A program made the position numbers and the translations under genes. The notes beneath the pieces were generated by a model, which was not told the origin of the DNA, did not search any database, and was given only the letters and a program-made list of their open reading frames with translations. From assembly GCF_009795845.1 (NCBI RefSeq), contig NZ_WTEX01000012.1, forward strand, positions 48,999 to 82,597: a stretch of DNA of 33,599 nucleotides. The letters are read 5' to 3'. This stretch comes from Gilliamella sp. Lep-s35 (GTDB lineage: Bacteria > Pseudomonadota > Gammaproteobacteria > Enterobacterales > Orbaceae). Positions 9,204 through 16,697 of this stretch are shown here, one piece after another. The number at the start of each line of letters is the position of its first letter. Position 1 is the first letter of the stretch.

Positions 9204-10205
9204 ATGAATGATTTACCTGTTATTTTGCGATCTTCTGTGATTGTATTTATCTCATTACTATTGGGCTCGTTAATACTATCAGTACTGATTAGTTCGGCTG
9301 GATTAGGTTTACTTACCAATATAAGCTTATATGTTAATAGTTTAATATTTAGCTTGATTGTGACAGTGATTGTGACATTAGCACTTATTTTTCGATGTCT
9401 TAAAGGGCTTATTTTATTGGTGGTATTTTCGTTTTTATATATCCCAATGATTATTTTAATTGTTTACTCATTTAATAGTTCTCGTTTAGTGACGGTATGG
9501 GCAGAATTTTCAACTAAATGGTACTTTGAGCTAATGCATAATGAAGAACTACTTAAAGCTGTTGGTCTGAGCTTAGCAATTGCCGCGTGTGCAGCGACTT
9601 TTGCAACAGTTTTAGGTACGCTTGCCTCTTATGCTATTGTTCGCTTTAAACGATTTAAAGGTGCAAATCTGTTTTCATTTATGACAACAGCACCACTTGT
9701 TATGCCTGATATTATTACAGGCTTGGCATTGTTGCTTTTATTTGTTGGTATGGGGCAGGTTCTTGGATGGCCAAAAGATCGTGGCGCAATTACTATTTGG
9801 ATGGCGCATACCACATTTTGTATGGCTTATGTAACTGTAGTCATTAGTGCTAGGCTCCGTGAGCTTGATAAATCAATTGAGGAAGCCGCTTTAGATTTAG
9901 GTGCTAATCCATTGAAAGTGTTTTTTATTATTACATTGCCAATGGTTGCTCCAGCATTAGTTTCTGGTTGGTTATTAGCCTTTACTTTATCGCTTGATGA
10001 TGTGGTGATTGCTAATTTCATAACAGGGCCTGGAGCAATGACTTTACCTAAATTGATCTTCTCTAAAGTAAAATTAGGTGTTGATCCGCAAGTTAATGCG
10101 CTGGCAACTATTATTTTATTGATTGTTGGAATCATCGGGTTTATTTCATGGTTATGGATGCGTAAAACCGAACGACGTAAAATAAATGAAACTCGTATGC
10201 ATTAA
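9204..10205 (+). CDS. potI: Putrescine importer permease PotI with extra N-terminal helices
   Basis: 333 residues against 281 in E. coli PotI. The first seven residues (MNDLPVI) resemble the E. coli start, and the homology resumes at LVVFSFLYIPMIILIVYSFNSSRLVTVWAEFSTKWY, listed here in two parts around YSF. Between them lie about 50 additional residues forming two hydrophobic segments (around 12-33 and 40-62). The EAA loop is EAALDLGANPLKVFFIITLP, and TLSLDDVVIANFITGPGA is conserved. The ATG follows the potH TAG with no gap, and its SD (GGAGGG) lies inside the end of potH, so the two permeases should be translationally coupled. Confidence 0.94.
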   Translation: MNDLPVILRSSVIVFISLLLGSLILSVLISSAGLGLLTNISLYVNSLIFSLIVTVIVTLALIFRCLKGLILLVVFSFLYIPMIILIVYSFNSSRLVTVWAEFSTKWYFELMHNEELLKAVGLSLAIAACAATFATVLGTLASYAIVRFKRFKGANLFSFMTTAPLVMPDIITGLALLLLFVGMGQVLGWPKDRGAITIWMAHTTFCMAYVTVVISARLRELDKSIEEAALDLGANPLKVFFIITLPMVAPALVSGWLLAFTLSLDDVVIANFITGPGAMTLPKLIFSKVKLGVDPQVNALATIILLIVGIIGFISWLWMRKTERRKINETRMH

Positions 10206-10224
10206 TACACACCGTACTTTCTAT

Positions 10225-10247
10225 TATTGCCGCATTTTGCGGCAATA
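10225..10247 (+). terminator. Terminator after potI
   Basis: TATTGCCGC / GCGGCAATA forms a nine-base perfect stem with a five-base loop, 19 bases after the potI stop codon, followed by TTCGTTTT. The T-tract is short but the stem is strong, so it probably ends the pot operon. Confidence 0.7.
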
Positions 10248-10317
10248 TTCGTTTTAAAATCTCCGTGTTTTTTTTATCATTTTATATTATAGTGTGACTT
10301 GTCAATTTTTTTGGCAA

Positions 10318-10488
10318 AATTCTCAGGGCGGGGTGTAAGTCCCCACCGGTGGTATAGCCCACGAGCGCTTAATTTGTCTTGCTAACTGTGATGATTATTT
10401 TATTATGCAGTTAATTATTGATAGGTTAAGGTCAAGCAGATTTGGTGAAATTCCAAAGCCGACAGTTAAAGTCTGGATAAAAGAGAGT
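10318..10488 (+). promoter_or_regulatory. FMN riboswitch (RFN element) of ribB
   Basis: The conserved RFN core is plain: CAGGGCGGGGTG, then GTCCCCACCGGTGGTATAG, CCCACGAGCG, a variable arm, then GGTCAAGCAGATTTGGTG, AATTCCAAAGCCGACAG and TCTGGAT. The outer stem pairs TTCTC (10320-10324) with GAGAG (10483-10487). It binds FMN and switches off the riboflavin synthesis gene downstream. The following 190 bases, with CTTTC/GAAAG and ACCA/TGGT pairings and the CCCTGATTCTGGT block also known from the E. coli ribB leader, should be the expression platform. I could not decide whether it acts on termination or on translation. Confidence 0.97.
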
Positions 10489-10679
10489 TGCTTATCTTTC
10501 CAATATTTGCTGAAAGGCAAAACCATGCTAGTCAAGCACAGCCCTGATTCTGGTATTTTATTTATTTGTACTTAATTAATGTGATGACTAAATAGATCAT
10601 CGTTAAATGGTTAAACGGTTATTTAAAGTTGATTAAGTAAATAATGAAATGAGCAAGTTAAAAAATATAGGTATTTACC

Positions 10680-11318
10680 ATGAATCAGTTTAATTTAAAT
10701 GAGTTTGGAACGCCCATTGAGCGCGTTAAAAAAGCGATCGCATCTATTAAAGCTGGCCAAGGTGTTCTGGTTTTAGACGATGAAGATCGTGAAAACGAAG
10801 GCGATATTATTTGGGCAGCAGAGTCCATTACAAGTCAGCAAATGGCGCTGACTATCCGTTATGGCAGTGGCATTGTTTGTTTATGTTTGCCACAAAAACG
10901 TTGTGATGAGTTACATTTGCCAATGATGGTGGCAAATAATACCAGTAAAAACAATACGGCGTTTACCATTTCGATTGAAGCCGCTAATGGGGTAACAACA
11001 GGGGTGTCAGCCGCTGATCGTGTTACAACGATTAAGGCTGCGGTGAATGATAACGCTAAACCGAGTGATCTTAATCATCCTGGGCATGTGTTTCCTTTAG
11101 TTGCTAAAGAAGGCGGTGTTTTAGTTCGTCGAGGTCATACCGAAGCATCGATTGACTTAGTGACATTAGCCGGTTTAAAACCAGCAGCTGTGTTGTGTGA
11201 GCTAACTAATGATGATGGTACTATGGCAAAAGCACCAGAAGTGGTTGAATTTGCAAAACAATATCATATGCCAGTTGTAACAATTGAAGATATTGTTGAG
11301 TATCGTAAATCAATGTAA
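10680..11318 (+). CDS. ribB: 3,4-dihydroxy-2-butanone 4-phosphate synthase
   Basis: 212 residues, a monofunctional RibB (217 in E. coli) without the GTP cyclohydrolase II half. It converts ribulose 5-phosphate into formate and 3,4-dihydroxy-2-butanone 4-phosphate, the four-carbon unit of the riboflavin ring. The acidic Mg2+-binding loop [10 protein letters not shown] (about residues 33-42), [38 protein letters not shown] and the terminal [10 protein letters not shown] are all present. It stands alone behind the FMN riboswitch, so it is feedback-controlled separately from other rib genes. Confidence 0.98.
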   Translation: MNQFNLNEFGTPIERVKKAIASIKAGQGVLVLDDEDRENEGDIIWAAESITSQQMALTIRYGSGIVCLCLPQKRCDELHLPMMVANNTSKNNTAFTISIEAANGVTTGVSAADRVTTIKAAVNDNAKPSDLNHPGHVFPLVAKEGGVLVRRGHTEASIDLVTLAGLKPAAVLCELTNDDGTMAKAPEVVEFAKQYHMPVVTIEDIVEYRKSM

Positions 11319-11351
11319 TACAACTTACAACAATATTATTTAATTTAGTTG

Positions 11352-11422
11352 TGGGAAAACGCCGAGTTGTTTACGCATCATGATAAAAATGGTTCTCTAA
11401 AAATGAATAATGCGTTTTCCCA
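11352..11422. repeat. Perfect 11-bp inverted repeat downstream of ribB
   Basis: TGGGAAAACGC at 11352-11362 is matched exactly by GCGTTTTCCCA at 11412-11422, with 49 bases between. There is no T-run, so it is a poor terminator. It could be a structured RNA, a short mobile-element relic or a cruciform site. Confidence 0.55.
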
Positions 11423-11615
11423 AAATCACTTTATTGGTTTAACCTTATTATAAAAGTTAATAAACCACTTAATTTTTGTTTTTTATCTTTTGAATTATTA
11501 AATATTTGCTGATTATCTCACACCTCAATTCAAAGTTTATATCACTCTTTCGGCTTTTTTATTCGTTTATAAATGGACGAGTTTGGTGAATTTTTGATTA
11601 ATATGATGGTTATCA

Positions 11616-11645
11616 CGCTGTTTATCTAAATAAACAAAAACAGCG
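11616..11645. repeat. Hairpin next to repeat A
   Basis: CGCTGTTT (11616-11623) and AAACAGCG (11638-11645) form a perfect eight-base stem three bases before repeat A. A competing inner stem TGTTTA/TAAACA is also possible. Function unknown. Confidence 0.45.
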
Positions 11646-11648
11646 CCA

Positions 11649-11690
11649 TTTGTCAAAAACTTTCAGGAACGTATAGTGTTTAAGTAAAAA
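11649..11690 (+). repeat. Dispersed repeat A, copy 1
   Basis: 42 bases starting TTTGTCAAAAA and ending ATAGTGTTTAAGTAAAAA match the reverse complement of 24463-24504 at 37 of 42 positions. Both copies are intergenic. A weaker relative lies at 965-994. Confidence 0.7.
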
Positions 11691-11934
11691 AAATCATAAC
11701 AATAATAAAAAATAAATATTCTTTAGTTTGTAGTTTTGTTTGATTTTTAAGTAAAGGTAAACGTTTGGTATCAAGGCGTAGCATTTTACTTAGGTAGTTT
11801 AATCTATATAAGAGATACGCATGAATTATAAAAATTAGCCCTTGCTATTTATGAACCTTCATTATAAAATCATTTACTTATTTGAAAAATAAGAATAAAA
11901 GTTGTAACGATGTTCGTAGCATTAAACACTATGG

Positions 11935-12025
11935 CCTAATGGTTAGGAATATATAACAATTAACATCTTTTGGTGGCAAATTTTTATTTGCGAACCATCT
12001 TTGTTTTGCCGCTTCTTATCGGCAA
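11935..12025 (+). promoter_or_regulatory. Row of three hairpins upstream of the SMR exporter pair
   Basis: Three stems follow each other: CCTAA-TGG-TTAGG (11935-11947), GGT.GCAAAT-TTTT-ATTTGC..ACC (11972-11996) and TTGCCG/CGGCAA (12006-12025). The first gene starts at 12104. The spacing suggests a structured leader, but none of the conserved cores of the known guanidine riboswitches is present, so no ligand is proposed. Confidence 0.4.
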
Positions 12026-12103
12026 TAGAGCATAATCAAAACATATATTTAAAGCAAAAACTTGATTACTACGGCAAAACTAAAACAGCAAAGCGAGGTA
12101 GCT

Positions 12104-12427
12104 ATGTTTAGCGTTAATAAAGAGTGGGCATTTGTGGTGCTGACCTGCTTTTTTGAATTGTGTTGGATTTTGGGATTTAGCATCGCAACAGAACTTTGGC
12201 ATTGGATTATTATTGTATCACTCATTATTGTCGATTTTACCTTTTTGACTAATGCTTGTAAAACGATTCCCACAGGTACAGTTTATGCTATTTTTTCAGG
12301 TGTTGGAGCGATTGGCGCAACAGTAATTGATATATTGCTTTTTGATAAAGAAGTTAAGTTAATTCAACTTTTTTTTGTTGCACTAATTATTGTTGGTGTT
12401 GTTCAACTAAAACGAGCTGATAGTTAA
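12104..12427 (+). CDS. SMR-family transporter subunit 1 (YkkC/SugE-like)
   Basis: 107 residues with four hydrophobic helices, typical of small multidrug resistance proteins. The membrane-embedded Glu that couples protons to substrate lies in helix 1 (CFFELCWILGF, about residue 18), and helix 2/3 carries the family motif IPTGTVYAIFSGVGAIG. It is paired with a second, different SMR gene 26 bases downstream, the layout of obligate heterodimers such as YkkCD or EbrAB. Family substrates are guanidinium or cationic drugs; which one applies here cannot be told. The start at ATG 12104 is preferred because GAGG lies a few bases upstream; a TTG at 12062 would extend it by 14 residues. Confidence 0.85.
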   Translation: MFSVNKEWAFVVLTCFFELCWILGFSIATELWHWIIIVSLIIVDFTFLTNACKTIPTGTVYAIFSGVGAIGATVIDILLFDKEVKLIQLFFVALIIVGVVQLKRADS

Positions 12428-12453
12428 TATTATAATAAAGGATAATTTCAATC

Positions 12454-12768
12454 ATGGGATGGCTGCTTATATTGATAGCGTCAGTTTTTGAGGTGTTTGG
12501 TGCAATTGGCCTTAAGCTATATGCTGAGAAAAAAAATCCATTTAGGCTAGTTTTGTATTGGGGGGGATTTTTTGTTTCTTTTGTGCTTTTTTACTTTTCG
12601 CTCCATTATCTTGAGTTAAGTATTGTTTATCCTGTTTGGGTTGGTCTTGGTACATCAGGCGCGGTATTAGCCAATATGCTGTTATTTAATGAGCCTAAAA
12701 ACTTTCCACGTTTGTTTGGGCTTACCATTATTATTATTGGCGTTGTGGGGTTACACACAACTTTATGA
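12454..12768 (+). CDS. SMR-family transporter subunit 2
   Basis: 104 residues with four helices. It keeps the helix-1 Glu (SVFEVFGAIGLK, about residue 13) and the helix-3 motif in altered form, LSIVYPVWVGLGTSGAVLAN, with Pro in place of the usual Ala after the Tyr. The C-terminus is VGLHTTL. The divergence from subunit 1 and the tight spacing argue for a heterodimeric antiporter in the inner membrane. AAGGA lies 11 bases upstream of the ATG. The gene is convergent with the peroxiredoxin gene. Confidence 0.85.
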   Translation: MGWLLILIASVFEVFGAIGLKLYAEKKNPFRLVLYWGGFFVSFVLFYFSLHYLELSIVYPVWVGLGTSGAVLANMLLFNEPKNFPRLFGLTIIIIGVVGLHTTL

Positions 12769-12796
12769 CTAGTTTGAATTTGTTATCCTTATAGAT

Positions 12797-12820
12797 AAAA
12801 AAACCGGAGATAAACTCCGG
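12797..12820 (-). terminator. Terminator of the peroxiredoxin gene
   Basis: CCGGAG / CTCCGG with a five-base loop (12804-12820) is flanked on its left by seven A's (12797-12803). Read on the minus strand this is a stem followed by a T7 tract, 48 bases past the peroxiredoxin stop codon. Confidence 0.88.
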
Positions 12821-12867
12821 CAGTAATATTTTGGATGAAATAAATGAACTAAATTAAATTGACTAAA

Positions 12868-13470
12868 TTAAATTTCGTCGGCATATTGTTTTAAGAAACT
12901 AGCAACGCCGTCTGGGTTTGCTTGCATACCTTTTTTACCTTTTGTCCATTGTGCAGGGCAAACTTCACCGTGTTCTTCATGGAATTGGAACGCTTCAACA
13001 ATACGGATCATTTCGTCGATGTTACGACCAATTGGTAAATCGTTAATTGTTTCGTGGCGTACAATACCTGATTTATCAATAAAGAATGAAGCACGTAATG
13101 CAACACCTGCTTCAGGATGTTCAATTCCATATGCTTGCATAATTTCATGTTTAACGTCTGCAACAATAGGGAATTTCACTTCACCAATGCCACCTTTATC
13201 TTGTGGTGTGTTTCGCCATGCATTGTGTACGTATTCAGAGTCCATTGAAACACCAATTACTTCAACACCACGTTTTTTGAATTCTTCTAAGCGGTGATCA
13301 AATGCGATGATTTCAGAAGGACAAACAAAAGTGAAATCCATTGGCCAGAAAAATACAACAGCATATTTACCATTAATATGTTGTGATAAATTGAAATTGT
13401 TAACAATTTCACCAGAACCTAGAACTGCGGCTGATGTAAAATCTGGGGCTTTGCGAGTGACTAATGTCAT
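12868..13470 (-). CDS. Typical 2-Cys peroxiredoxin (AhpC/TSA, Prx1 type)
   Basis: 200 residues. The peroxidatic Cys50 is in FTFVCPSE and the resolving Cys171 is in GEVCPAQW, both with intact surroundings; the active-site Pro/Thr/Cys and Arg (VALRASFFID, about residue 126) are present. It reduces hydrogen peroxide and organic peroxides in the cytosol. FDHR, GGIGEVKFPIVAD and the C-terminal YADEI tail place it nearer the eukaryote-like Prx1/TsaA branch than E. coli AhpC. No ahpF is adjacent, so thioredoxin is the likely reductant (inference). AGGAG stands seven bases before the ATG, and a good promoter and a strong terminator frame it as a single-gene unit. Confidence 0.95.
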   Translation of the reverse strand: MTLVTRKAPDFTSAAVLGSGEIVNNFNLSQHINGKYAVVFFWPMDFTFVCPSEIIAFDHRLEEFKKRGVEVIGVSMDSEYVHNAWRNTPQDKGGIGEVKFPIVADVKHEIMQAYGIEHPEAGVALRASFFIDKSGIVRHETINDLPIGRNIDEMIRIVEAFQFHEEHGEVCPAQWTKGKKGMQANPDGVASFLKQYADEI

Positions 13471-13511
13471 GCGTTTTCTCCTATATATTATTGCAAATCT
13501 TATCGCTACGT

Positions 13512-13539
13512 ATTATAGCGATTTAAGTCTGTTATCCAA
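13512..13539 (-). promoter_or_regulatory. Promoter of the peroxiredoxin gene
   Basis: On the minus strand a perfect TATAAT (13512-13517) lies 16 bases from TTGGAT (13534-13539), about 40 bases before the ATG. A palindrome ATCGCTA-N7-TAGCGAT (13502-13522) covers the -10 box and start region and could be an operator. No clear OxyR pattern was recognised. Confidence 0.6.
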
Positions 13540-13604
13540 GTCATTATAAACAATCAATATCATAAGTTTAACCTATTAAGTTGTGATTTATTGTTCGGTA
13601 TTAT

Positions 13605-14897
13605 TTATTGATTTTTTGGTTTACCTTTGTTTTTTGTGTCCCGATGACGTTGTTTTATTTTTTTCTTTTTGATTTCTTCTTTTTTGCTAGCTTTTTTTAA
13701 TTTTGCTTTTTGCGATGGTTTTTTCTTTGTTGCTGGTTTTGGCGCTTTGGTTTTTGGTCGCAATTGGTCAATTGTTCTTAATTTGATTGGCTCTTGAATA
13801 TAGCGCTCAATTTTTTGTAGTAATTCATTATCGTGCGCTTCTACTAACATTATTGCCGTACCTTTTTTACCTGCACGGGCGGTGCGGCCTATACGGTGTA
13901 AGTAAACATCGGCTGTTTTTGGTGCATCAAAATTAATAACATGAGTAATATCGTCAATATCGATTCCACGAGCTGCGACATCGGTAGCTATGAGTACATT
14001 AACAGTGTTGTTGCTGATTCTTTTTATTGCTTCGTTACGTTTTGCTTGTACCATTTCCCCTTCTAAATAGCAGCTATGGATGCCAGCTTGATGTAGTAAG
14101 CTAACTAATTCATGTACACGTTCACGTTTACGGACAAAAACGATCGTTTTTTTTAATTCTTCCTGTTTTAATAAGTAAGTAAGCAGCGCTACTTTATGAG
14201 CTAAATCATCAGCACGGTAATAAAATTGTAAGATTTTTTTACGTTCTTTACGCGATGGGTCAGCGTTGATTTCGACAGGATCGTTCAAAATACGGTTAGC
14301 AAAATCATTTAGTCCATCACCCTCAAGTGTGGCTGAAAATAGTAAGGTTTGTTTACGCCAACGTGTTTCGGCTGATATGGTTTCGACATCTTGCGAAAAG
14401 CCCATGTCTAACATGCGATCAGCTTCATCTAAAATAAGCATTTCAACTGCTCGGCAGTCAAAATTCTCTTCTTTTATATATTGTAATAATCGACCTGTTG
14501 TCGCAATAACAATATCTTGATTTTCGCTAAATACTTCAGCGTGGTTCATATAAGCAACGCCACCAGTAATGGTTGCAATACTTAAATGTGTCGATTCGGT
14601 TAATAATTTGGCTTGTTCGGCAATTTGCATGGCAAGTTCACGCGTTGGTGTTAATATTAAAATACGCGGTGGGCCTGGCTTTCGACGTGGAAAGTCAAGT
14701 AAATGTTGCACGGCAGGAATTAAAAAGGCCAGTGTTTTACCTGTGCCTGTAGGGGCTGAGCCTAAAATATCTTTGCCATCTAAAGCAACAGGGATTGTTT
14801 GCGTTTGGATTACTGTCGGTGTGGTTATATTTTGTGCTTGAAGATTGTGAATTAAAATATCGTCTAATTCTAAATCAGAAAAAGTCTGTGCTGTCAT
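13605..14897 (-). CDS. srmB: DEAD-box ATP-dependent RNA helicase SrmB
   Basis: Starting at ATG 14897 gives 430 residues beginning MTAQTFSDLELDD, which aligns with the start of E. coli SrmB; the open frame reaches to 15089 but the extra 64 codons are hydrophobic junk from the promoter region. All helicase motifs are visible: Q-motif (TVIQTQTIP), Walker A (APTGTGKT), PTRELA, TGG, DEAD (LILDEADRMLDMGF), SAT, and the RecA2 motifs ATDVAARGIDI and HRIGRTARAG. The Lys-rich C-terminal tail ends KKIKQRHRDTKNKGK, as in SrmB. The enzyme assists early large-ribosomal-subunit assembly. Confidence 0.97.
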   Translation of the reverse strand: MTAQTFSDLELDDILIHNLQAQNITTPTVIQTQTIPVALDGKDILGSAPTGTGKTLAFLIPAVQHLLDFPRRKPGPPRILILTPTRELAMQIAEQAKLLTESTHLSIATITGGVAYMNHAEVFSENQDIVIATTGRLLQYIKEENFDCRAVEMLILDEADRMLDMGFSQDVETISAETRWRKQTLLFSATLEGDGLNDFANRILNDPVEINADPSRKERKKILQFYYRADDLAHKVALLTYLLKQEELKKTIVFVRKRERVHELVSLLHQAGIHSCYLEGEMVQAKRNEAIKRISNNTVNVLIATDVAARGIDIDDITHVINFDAPKTADVYLHRIGRTARAGKKGTAIMLVEAHDNELLQKIERYIQEPIKLRTIDQLRPKTKAPKPATKKKPSQKAKLKKASKKEEIKKKKIKQRHRDTKNKGKPKNQ

Positions 14898-14928
14898 AGT
14901 ATTCTTTTTATCTAAAATGATACGGCAC

Positions 14929-14956
14929 ATTATAACGTCAATCGTTATAACTACAA
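14929..14956 (-). promoter_or_regulatory. srmB promoter overlapped by a palindrome
   Basis: On the minus strand TATAAT (14929-14934) is 16 bases from TTGTAG (14951-14956). The perfect palindrome TTATAACG-N5-CGTTATAA (14930-14950) overlaps the -10 box, and the element ATAACGATTG occurs twice in direct orientation just upstream. The remainder of the 338-base srmB-trmA spacer shows no gene. Confidence 0.5.
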
Positions 14957-15235
14957 TCGTTATCACCAGAATCTTTATGACTATGATTAAAAGTGTTATA
15001 TCTTTATTGGTTATTTTATCGTGTGCCCGTCTAAAAACGAGGCTTTTGCTCATGCAAAACTTATCATTATTAGTTATTTGTGATACCATTGACCATTATG
15101 GGTAATGATATACAAATGGTTATTTGTTATATTGTTTATATAAAATTGCTTAGCTTTTATGTTTAACCATTTCGTTATTTGATACAGCTTGACTCAAAAC
15201 TTCATATTAAATAATACTTCTATAATAATCATCAG

Positions 15236-16342
15236 ATGATAACTATGACTGAATGTTTTTCAAATAATAGCTATAACCAACAGTTAGAAAAGAAAGTCGA
15301 TAATTTAAAAGCATTATTATCGGATTTCTCTGTTCCTGAATTAGCAGTATATTCATCGCCTATTAGCCATTATCGTATGCGTGCTGAGTTTAGAATCTGG
15401 CATCAGGATGAAGATCTTTATCATATTATGTATGATAAAAAAACAAAAAAACGGGTGCGAATTGATGAGTTTCCGGTCGCAACAAAGTTAATAAATCAAG
15501 CGATGCAGGCAATTTTACCTTTGTTACGGCATAACCAAGAACTTCGTCATTTATTATTTCAAATTGATTATTTTTCTACTTTAAGTGGTCAACTGTTAAT
15601 TACGCTTTTGTATCATAAAAAATTAAATGAAAAATGGACTCTTGAAGCAAAAAAGTTAAAAGCGCAATTAGCAGAACAAGGCTTAGATGTTAATATTGTA
15701 GGGCGCGCAAGTAATCAAAAAATAACAATAGATGTCGATTATGTTGATGAAGTTTTGCCAGTAATGGATAAAAAGTTTATTTATCGTCAAGTCGAAAATA
15801 GCTTTACTCAGCCTAATGCTGCGGTAAATATTAAAATGCTGCAATGGGCTATTTCAGTCACCAAAAAATCATCGGGCGATTTACTCGAATTTTATTGCGG
15901 TAATGGTAATTTTTCGATCGCGTTGGCACAAAACTTTCGTAAAGTGTTAGCCACTGAAATAGCGAAAGCATCTGTTTATTCAGCACAGCATAATATTGCT
16001 GTCAACCATATCGATAACCTTGTTATCGCACGGTTATCAGCCGAAGAGTTTACTAGCGCTATAAAAAAAGAACGCGAGTTTAATCGTTTAAAAGGGATTA
16101 ATTTGGATGATTATCAGTGCGAAACAGTGCTTGTTGATCCTCCTCGCGCAGGAGTTGATTTAAATACGATTAATATACTCAAATCTTATAAAAAGATTAT
16201 TTATATATCATGTAACCCTAATACATTACATGATAATTTACAACTTTTAACCCAAACACATTCAATTCAACATTTTGCTATGTTTGATCAGTTTCCTTAT
16301 ACCGATCATATTGAAACAGGTGTTGTATTGTGTAAAAAGTAA
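15236..16342 (+). CDS. trmA: tRNA (uracil-54-C5)-methyltransferase
   Basis: About 368 residues, as in E. coli TrmA, and similar end to end: [41 protein letters not shown], the SAM site [22 protein letters not shown], and the catalytic Cys in IYISCNP, with the general-base Glu in HIETG near the end. It makes ribothymidine-54 in the T-loop of all tRNAs. The start could be ATG 15236 or ATG 15245; neither has a clear SD. A perfect TATAAT at 15221-15226 would place the transcript start almost at the ATG, so the message may be nearly leaderless (inference). Confidence 0.97.
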   Translation: MITMTECFSNNSYNQQLEKKVDNLKALLSDFSVPELAVYSSPISHYRMRAEFRIWHQDEDLYHIMYDKKTKKRVRIDEFPVATKLINQAMQAILPLLRHNQELRHLLFQIDYFSTLSGQLLITLLYHKKLNEKWTLEAKKLKAQLAEQGLDVNIVGRASNQKITIDVDYVDEVLPVMDKKFIYRQVENSFTQPNAAVNIKMLQWAISVTKKSSGDLLEFYCGNGNFSIALAQNFRKVLATEIAKASVYSAQHNIAVNHIDNLVIARLSAEEFTSAIKKEREFNRLKGINLDDYQCETVLVDPPRAGVDLNTINILKSYKKIIYISCNPNTLHDNLQLLTQTHSIQHFAMFDQFPYTDHIETGVVLCKK

Positions 16343-16442
16343 AAAAATGTAAAATAGAGTATTATTAGTTAATAATATTCCATTATTTATACCTAACCAC
16401 TTATTGCTCAAAGTCTGTATCAGCTTACGTCTATTTAGAATA

Positions 16443-16465
16443 AAAAAAACCCTAGTAAACTAGGG
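16443..16465 (-). terminator. Strong hairpin with T8 on the minus strand
   Basis: CCCTAG-TAAA-CTAGGG (16450-16465) is preceded by eight A's, so on the minus strand it is a stem followed by a T-run. The neighbouring gene trmA is on the plus strand and no minus-strand gene is visible to the right before the response regulator. It may end an antisense or small RNA starting around 16470-16690, or act weakly for trmA. Confidence 0.55.
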
Positions 16466-16586
16466 CTGCATTAAATTGCAAGGAATGGATGAAAGGAAAT
16501 AAAACAATGAAACAATAATGTCTAGCCTCATGAATCATTGTGTGGATACTATAGCAGACTAAATAAAACTAATTGATGACCGGTCT

Positions 16587-16602
16587 ATTACAATACAGTA
16601 AT
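16587..16602. promoter_or_regulatory. Candidate operator 1 upstream of the response regulator
   Basis: ATTACAATACAGTAAT is an inverted repeat, ATTAC-N6-GTAAT, 111 bases before the regulator ATG. It resembles the palindrome at 16644, which makes both candidate binding sites for the OmpR-family regulator. The E. coli CusR box was looked for and not found. Confidence 0.45.
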
Positions 16603-16643
16603 TTATTTGTCATGATCTGTTTTGTTTTTTCATATATTCTATT

Positions 16644-16658
16644 ATTACATTATGTAAT
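16644..16658. promoter_or_regulatory. Candidate operator 2 upstream of the response regulator
   Basis: ATTACATTATGTAAT is a perfect 15-base palindrome 39 bases before the regulator ATG and shares the ATTAC...GTAAT arms with the site at 16587. Its position fits autoregulation by the encoded response regulator. Confidence 0.5.
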
Positions 16659-16697
16659 TTTTGATAACCGCCTAAAATAATGAAAGGAATATTAAAA

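Larger units (their letters stand above)
11319..12103. other. AT-rich spacer with hairpins and a dispersed repeat, no gene seen
   Basis: No supportable gene. From left to right it holds an 11-base inverted repeat (11352-11422), an eight-base hairpin (11616-11645), repeat A (11649-11690) and three small hairpins directly before the SMR pair (11935-12025). A stretch at 11368-11391 (TTGTTTAC...GATAAAAATG) faintly resembles the centre of repeat B. Confidence 0.5.

Noticed and set aside
11931-11950. tRNA D-arm-like GGCCTAATGGTTAGG
   Set aside because: There is no acceptor stem, anticodon arm or TTC loop around it; it is only a small hairpin.
11935-12103. Guanidine (ykkC, mini-ykkC) riboswitch before the SMR genes
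   Set aside because: The ACGR loops and other conserved cores are missing; only generic hairpins are present.
13502-13522. OxyR operator before the peroxiredoxin gene
   Set aside because: The palindrome ATCGCTA-N7-TAGCGAT does not follow the spaced ATAG/CTAT pattern of OxyR sites.
14898-15089. 64-codon N-terminal extension of srmB
   Set aside because: It is low-complexity hydrophobic sequence spanning the predicted promoter, and E. coli SrmB begins at the downstream Met.
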